Assembly: GCA_017508895.1 (NCBI GenBank)
Contig: JAFWRA010000087.1
Coordinates: 1 to 19,041 of the forward strand
DNA length: 19,041 bases
DNA from: Bacteroidales bacterium
GTDB taxonomy: Bacteria; Bacteroidota; Bacteroidia; Bacteroidales; F082
Direction of reading: 5' to 3'
The first letter of the stretch is position 1. Every line of letters begins with the position of its first letter. Positions 7,751-14,800 of this stretch are shown in pieces. Made by a program: the position numbers and the translations under genes. Below the pieces are notes generated by a model that worked only from the letters and a program-made list of their open reading frames with translations, did no database searches and was not told the origin of the DNA.

Positions 7751-8872
7751 ATGAAAAAGTTATTGTTATTTATTATGCTGGCCTCCATCGTGCCCCAAGT
7801 GGGCGCGATGGAGCCGGAAGGGTCAAGGGTGCAGAAGCACTGGACCTACGATATCCATCAATTCTCCGACAACATGACCGTCATCGGCGTGCTCAACATC
7901 AACGGGGCGGAGATGCGTAGAACAGACATGGAAATCGGCGCCTTCTGTGGCGACCAATGCCGAGGGAGTGAACTGCTCACTTATTACCCCGCCGTTGACA
8001 AATACATGGTCTTCTTGATGGTGTATGGCCAAAACAATAATGCCATAACTTTCAGGCTTTATGACCACAAGACGGGTGTGGAGCTTGATGCTACCACAAC
8101 AGGTCTGACATTTGAGGTGAATGCCATACACGGTCTGCCGGCCAATCCGTATCAATTTGAATTCCAGACCGAAGAGACAGTGACTGTTGTCGCTGAGGCT
8201 GACCCTGCCGAAGGCGGTGTGCTGACGGGCGCAGCGCCATACGTGTACGGGGTGACCTGTCAGCTCGAAGCCGTTGCAGGCAGCCAATATGCTTTTGTCA
8301 ATTGGACCGTGGACGGCGAGGTGGTCTCGACGCAGCGCACTTATTCTTTCGTCGTGATGGAGCCGGTCAGTCTGGTGGCCCATTTTGAGGCGGGTCAGAC
8401 CGCTGTGCTCACCGAGGGCTGGAACTGGTGGACCACGGCGATCCCTGTGGCATTAGAAGACCTCGAGGCCGCCTTGGGTGACCATGCCCTCGCCATCGTC
8501 TCGCAGGATGGGGGAGAGGCCTATTATGTGAACAGCCAATGGAGTGGCACGATCGATGCCATCGTCCCTGGTGCGATGTACAGGATACAGACCGTTGAGC
8601 CGTGCACTTTGAGTGTGATGGGCGAACCTGTGGAAACCATTGAGGTGACCATCGAGTTTGGCAGCAACGGCTTCGGTTATGCAGGAAGCCAACCATTGGA
8701 AATAGAGAATCTCAACATCTCACCTTTCGAAGGCGACAAAGTAATCTCGCAGGAAGACGGTTTCGCCATTTATGAGAACGGTGCTTGGGTCGGCACGCTC
8801 GGCACTTTGCAGCCTGGCAAGGGGTATGTGTATGTGTCGAGAGACAATGAAGAAAAAACTTTGACATATTGA
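7751..8872 (+). CDS. Small secreted protein with ECRG, InlB-like and GWNW modules, no sorting tail
   Basis: This 373-residue protein starts with a clear signal peptide (MKKLLLFIMLASIVPQVGA, cleavage likely after residue 19). An ECRG module follows (residues ~27-137, GAFCGDQCRG with QCRG at 69-72), then one InlB-like repeat (~139-217, YAFVNWTVDGEVVST), then a GWNW module (~221-373, EGWNWWTTAIP). In the second half of that module the expected GWNW is replaced by a divergent segment before VISQEDGFAIYENG. It ends right after GKGYVYVS and a short tail, with no T9SS domain, so it should stay in the periplasm or use another route. It is in effect a short version of its neighbours' C-terminal regions. 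It sits 17 bp after the LRR gene and 18 bp before the protease gene, so it is probably cotranscribed. Function is unknown; a partner of the two large proteins is a reasonable guess. Confidence 0.8.
   Translation: MKKLLLFIMLASIVPQVGAMEPEGSRVQKHWTYDIHQFSDNMTVIGVLNINGAEMRRTDMEIGAFCGDQCRGSELLTYYPAVDKYMVFLMVYGQNNNAITFRLYDHKTGVELDATTTGLTFEVNAIHGLPANPYQFEFQTEETVTVVAEADPAEGGVLTGAAPYVYGVTCQLEAVAGSQYAFVNWTVDGEVVSTQRTYSFVVMEPVSLVAHFEAGQTAVLTEGWNWWTTAIPVALEDLEAALGDHALAIVSQDGGEAYYVNSQWSGTIDAIVPGAMYRIQTVEPCTLSVMGEPVETIEVTIEFGSNGFGYAGSQPLEIENLNISPFEGDKVISQEDGFAIYENGAWVGTLGTLQPGKGYVYVSRDNEEKTLTY
7829..8160 (+). other. ECRG module of the small secreted protein
   Basis: The order is HWTYDIHQFSDNMTVIGVL, EIGAFCGDQCRG, then VDKYMVFLMVYG and FRLYDH. 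It carries the CxxxC form and is closest in pattern to the copy at 6249-6580. The glutamate of ECRG is glutamine here. Confidence 0.55.
8411..8869 (+). other. GWNW module with a degenerate second half
   Basis: The first half has EGWNWWTT (W224) and an IVSQDGGEAYYVN segment. The second half keeps VISQEDGFAIY and WVGTLGTLQPGKGYVYV but has lost the second GWNW motif that is present in the two other copies of this module. Confidence 0.55.
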
Positions 8873-8890
8873 ACTAATTAACACTATATT

Positions 8891-11800
8891 ATGAGAACGA
8901 ATCGGTTACATAGAACCTTCAGATGGAATACCCTTTTTCTGACGGGCTTGATGATGGTGGCGTTTGGTTTGCCTTTGCGTGCTGCATGGTTGGACGACGT
9001 ACCTATTACCGTCGTGCAGCCTAATGGCGACACATTGCACATCTTTGCAACTGGTGATGAATTCTATCATTATATGCATGATGCAGATGGTTACACCATC
9101 GTACAAGATCCTGTGACGGGTTGTTATGTCTATGCTGACAAGGTTGGTGATAGTCTTGTCCCGACCCAATTGGTAGTGGGACGTTCCACTCCAATGAGGG
9201 CTATCCGACAACCTAGACTGACCATATCCAATGAAGAATATCGCCGAAGGAGGTTGGAGATGGAGGGGCCAGATGCATATAGAGTGGATCCCAATAGGAG
9301 TCGTGATACAAATCATGGTCATATAAACCATATTATGATTTTTATATCGTTTGCGGATGAGCCCGACATTGATTATGATTTAACGGATTTGGATTTTATG
9401 TTTAATGCCACGGGTTCTGACAAAAAGTCGGTTTTCAATTATTTTAAGAGCATTTCTTATGATAAGTTGGAGATTACAACGGATTTCTATCCTAGCCCAG
9501 ATCCTCTGGGTCAAATCCAATGTTATATTGATCCTCATGAAATAAACTATTATAAGCCATATAATGCAATCACTAATCCCAACGGTTATCATGATAATGA
9601 TAAAAGAGAAAGAGAAATAACATTGTTGACTAATGCAATAAATTATATCAATAATAATTATCCTATTTCTAATGATTTAAACTTGGATTACAATGATGAT
9701 GGTTGTGTGGATGTGATTTCTTTTGCTGTTAATTGTAATAAGGGTAGTTGGAGCGATTTATTATGGCCTCATAAGTCTATATTTCCTGATAATACTACGG
9801 TTACTATCAATGGAAAAAAGCCTTGTCTTTATACTTTAGAATTAATACAATCGAACAGCTTTTATTTGAACACTTTTTGCCATGAGCTTATACATGTTTT
9901 TGGCGCTCCTGATTTTTATCATGCAGACCAATCTAACGACAACCCGACTCCTATGGGGAAATGGGATATAATGTGCGATAATCATGATTTATTACATTCT
10001 GAAATAGCTAATCCATGCGCTTATATTAAATGGAAATACTTGAATTGGATTGATGAGATTCCGCTTATTTCAGAATCTGGTGATTATACAATTAATTCTT
10101 TGGGAGCACACGATACCCAGACCGCATATAGGATTGCCTCTAGTGTACCTCATCAGTATTACATTCTGGAGTACAGAAATCAAAACGATTGTTTTGATGA
10201 AAACATATATGGATCGGGTATGTTAATTTATAGAATCAATGAAGCCGTAACTGGAAGGGGTAATATTAATGCATATCCAAAATATGGGATATATGATGAG
10301 GCATACATTTTTAGACCAACACTATTAGGCATTAGTCATGCTGCATATGGTGAGGGGGATAAATTTAATCCAAGTAGAAATCCTTTTCCATGCCTTTCAG
10401 ATGGCACTTTGGACGATCTTGATATTGAGGTATTGTCTGAAACCGACGGGGAGATTACTTTTCGGTATTTGGAGAGCTGTCCTGCTCCAACACGTTTCAC
10501 AATTAATGTTGATGGGCGTTCTTTATCTATGTCATGGACGGGGTGTTACGGCGCTTCTTCCTATACTGTCTACAAAGACGAAACGGAATTGGCTACGGTT
10601 ACTGGAACAACATATTTGTGTGAGGATGCCGCATATGGTACCCATGATTATTATGCAAAGGCGAATTATTCATCTGGACAATCACACACTTCCAATGTGG
10701 AGAAAACCTCAATAGAATTTCAAGGTCCTGAGCTGACGGGTTTCAATGCTATGACTGAAGGTGCGGATGTGGTAATGACATGGAACGCCTTGCCTAGCAA
10801 TGTTTATTTTTTCCAGCATTTTTCCGATAACAATCCTACTGGATATAAGAAATGCGAAGAATCTAGTTCTACAAAATGTATTTGGATAGAACGATTCCCA
10901 TCAAACGAAATATGCGATAAACCAGGAACGGCAATTTATAGTGTTAATTTATATGTAGCACCCCATGCAGTAAATAAAAAACACACTTTGGAATTTTATT
11001 ACTCTCATTCAATTAACACAATAGAGTATATTGGTGCTGTTTCTTTTATACCTGAAAGTGATGGCTGGAGAAATGTAATGATTAATGACGGCAATCCAAT
11101 TGATTATTATCATGATATACTTGTTTTTGTTGTAATTGATGATAATGATAATAAATATGCTTCATATAGTACAGATAATGCAAATACAACAGAATCGTAT
11201 TTGTATGAAAACAATCTAGATGCAAAATATAGAAAAATTGACTCGGACGAACATTGGCTAATTAATCTCGGAGTACACGAACCTAATTATTCATACAATG
11301 TTTATCGTGAGAATTTACAAACAGGAACTTTGGATGTCTTAGCCAGGGATATAACGGAACCCAATTATTTGGATACTGCCGTTCCAGAAGGTGTATACAA
11401 TTATTACATTACGGCTAATCTTTTTGAAGGCGAGTCGGCGCCGTCAGAGATGATAATGGTTGTTGTCGGCGATCCCCCCACCGGCGCCACGGCGGGCATC
11501 TTCTCCGTGGGCTATAACAAATACGCATATTTCTCTCAGGGCAACCTGCAATACCGTGCTTCCAACAACACCTGGCGCTTTGCCGAACACCAATGGGACT
11601 TTGTGGGCGGTACTATTGATGGATATGATTTTGGCAATGTTTATGAAAACGGGGTGAAATGCGACAATACATGGATATCCGAGACTTACGATGGCTGGAT
11701 TGACCTCTTTGGTTGGGGTACGAATGGTTACAATAATCCGCCTTGGTCTGCAAGCATCCTACCAGATAACTATTATGCCTATGGTCAAGAGGGCCATGCC

Positions 11801-14800
11801 CTTTATGAGATGGGCGGGATGGCTGATTGGGGATACAATGCCATCAGTAACGGAGGCAATGCGGTGAATAGTGGATGGCGCACGCCAACAGCCGCCGAGT
11901 GGGACTACTTGATGAACACACGCCACACCGCCTCGGGCATACGCTATGTCTTTGCCGTGGTCAACGAGGTTAGTGGTATGATCCTGCTGCCCGACGACTG
12001 GGACGCCTCTGTGTATGCATTGAACGATCCCAATCCAACCCGATGGAATATGTCAATTGGAAGTGATTATGAGTCAGGTTCTTCATGGTTGGAAGCAATA
12101 CATAATTCCAATGTTATGAATGCCGCAACATGGATGGATGTTTTTGAGCCCGCAGGAGCTGTGTTTCTCCCATGCACTGGGTCGCGACGAGGATATGATT
12201 ATCCACATTTCATTGATATCGGTTATTGGTCTTCTTCTAATTTGACAACGAATACTCCGTCATACACGAGGTCGTATCAAAGTCCGTTTTTCTTATGGTG
12301 TCTGAATGGAATGCTTTTACCCAGCGATATGTCTTTTCTGGACGAGAATCATTTGGTTAGTGCCGATGGAATGTGCGTGCGTTTGATACAAGATATCCCG
12401 GACATGTTTGTGGTTAACACCTCATTGCGTCAGGGCATCGGTGGTACGGTGAGCGGTGAGGGTAGCTATGAATTCGGCGATATGTGTACGCTGGATGCCG
12501 AAGCGGAAGAGGGCTATGAATTTGTCCATTGGACCGAGAACGGCGTGGTTGTGTCAACCGAACCGTCATACACTTTCAGTGTCTATACAAACCATCAGAT
12601 AGAAGCCCACTTCAGAAACCTGGAGGAAGAGGACCCCGGCCTGCTTGATGGCCGGTTCTCGGTAAGCGAGGATCGTGTGGCCCGTTTTGCCAAAGGTAAT
12701 TTGAACCTTGACTTTCAGTTCCATGAGAGTGGCACGCCCGATGTGCAATGGAGCTTTGCGGCGCATCAATGGGATTGCCAGGACTTCGACGTCAATTCAT
12801 TCCTGAATGATCCTGAAGGCTATATGGATACTCATAGCATGGATCTCATTTATCAGCGTTATCTGAACGATGTCAACAATAAGGATATCAAGCTTGATCT
12901 TGGATGCTGGCGCAATCTTTCTATTGAGGAATGGCAGTATCTATTATACGAACGCGTTACAGCCAGTGGAATGCACTATTACTTAGGAAGTATCAATAAC
13001 AAGAAGGGGTTGGTGCTGTTCCCAGACGATTGGGATGCATCGTATTATCCGCTTTCTTATGGCACCGTTGATGTTGAGTTGCCAGGGATAATAACTGAAG
13101 ATGTCGTGTTTAATGAAATCTCTATCGACGACTGGGTGGAGTACTTTGAACCTAATAAAGCCGTTTTTTTGCCTTTGTCTTTTATTGACTTGACTTCTTC
13201 AAGTTTCAATACTGGCTTTTATCACGGCCATGTCGCAAATGGTATTACTTATTCATTTTTATGTGGTGGTTTGAATTATTCTATGTTTTATTGTTTTAGT
13301 GATACTAGTAGTGAGTATGATGAGTTACTACAGTGGCTTTTGTATTATCAAAACCAAATGTCAGGTGACGGTTATGCTTTAAAAAGACTAAAGTATGGTT
13401 ACGAGCGCCCCGTGCAGGTTGAATCGAGAAACTATGAGATCATCGGAGCCCAACCCAATCCGCTTTGGGCGGGCGAGGTGAACGGCGGTGGCATGTTTGA
13501 GACCCAAATGCGTGATGGCGAGGGCTGCACACTTACTGCGACCGCCAAGAGTGGCCACACGTTTTTGGGATGGTATGAGAATGGGGGGCTCATTTCAACT
13601 GACCCCATTCTTTCCTTTGTTGTGGAAGGCTCAAGGTTCATTGAAGCTCGGTATTCGGCTGATGTTTATTTCCAAGTTTACGCCGAAGCATCTCCGTGGG
13701 AGGGAGGCTATGTGGACGACGGTTGTGTCCAGTCAACTGGCCAGTATGAGGAATGGCAGGAATGCCAACTGGATGCCGAGCCGAAGGAGCATTACCATTT
13801 CATCGGATGGATGGAAAACGACAGCATCATCTCCACCTCTGCCCAATACACTTTCGTTGTTATCTCCGACCGCAACTTACAAGCTTGTTTCGCCGAGAAC
13901 CAATCCTATATTCTGACGGCCAATGCTGTTCCTGAAATGGGCGGTACGGTGTTCCCTGCTTTCTCGTCCATATCGACGGGGCACGAATCTTATTTTTCTG
14001 GTGAATTTGAGGAGACCGTTGAAGTGTCGTTGATGGCAAACGCTGAGGATGGGTATCATTTTGTGGGCTGGATGGTTGGCGACTCGTTAGTCTCGATGGA
14101 CAATATCTATAACTTCACGTTCCCGTCAAACGACATCGCCTTGGAGGCACATTTCGAGCTGTGCGAGGTGGAGACGGAGCCCGACCCAGACCTTCTGAGC
14201 GGAAGGTTCTCCATCAGTCCATGCACCGTGGTGGGATTTGCAAAGGGTAATGTGATTTGTAAGGTTGAAATGGATGAAAATAGCGTGTCTTCGTCATGGG
14301 AGTTTGCACCCATGCAGGCTTATCGACAAAACCATAGTGAAGGGGAATTGCAGGCTGAAGAGGTGAAGTCAAAGTTTGGAAATGGAATGGACCTTGTGCC
14401 TCTTACCATGGAACATGAGGGAATGCTAGATTTCTCATGTTGGCATCAGCTTTCCTGTGGTGAATGGGATTATTTGCTCAAAGAGCGCGACATACCGATT
14501 CGGTATGCCTTTGCCAAAGTGAACAATGTGGATGGGTTGCTCGTGATGCCCGACGATTGGAATCCCGAGACCTATCAAATCATCTCTCCCAACGAAACTG
14601 GGCCCTATGAAACCAACACGATATCGCGTTATGACTGGAATACGCTGCTGGAACCGGCAGGAGTACTGTTTCTCCCTGCCAATGGATTTATTGAAGAAGT
14701 AACTCAAAACAATAATATTCACTATGCTTATGTTCGACAACTAAATGGGAATGCAATAGGCTTTTACAGTAACTTGGTGTTTGCCCAAGGGTTAGGTGGT

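Noticed and set aside
8861..8890. TTGACA, 18 bp, TATATT just before the protease start
   Set aside because: It looks like an enteric sigma-70 promoter, but Bacteroidota primary sigma factor uses TTG/TAnnTTTG, and the transcript would start inside the coding region. Treated as chance.
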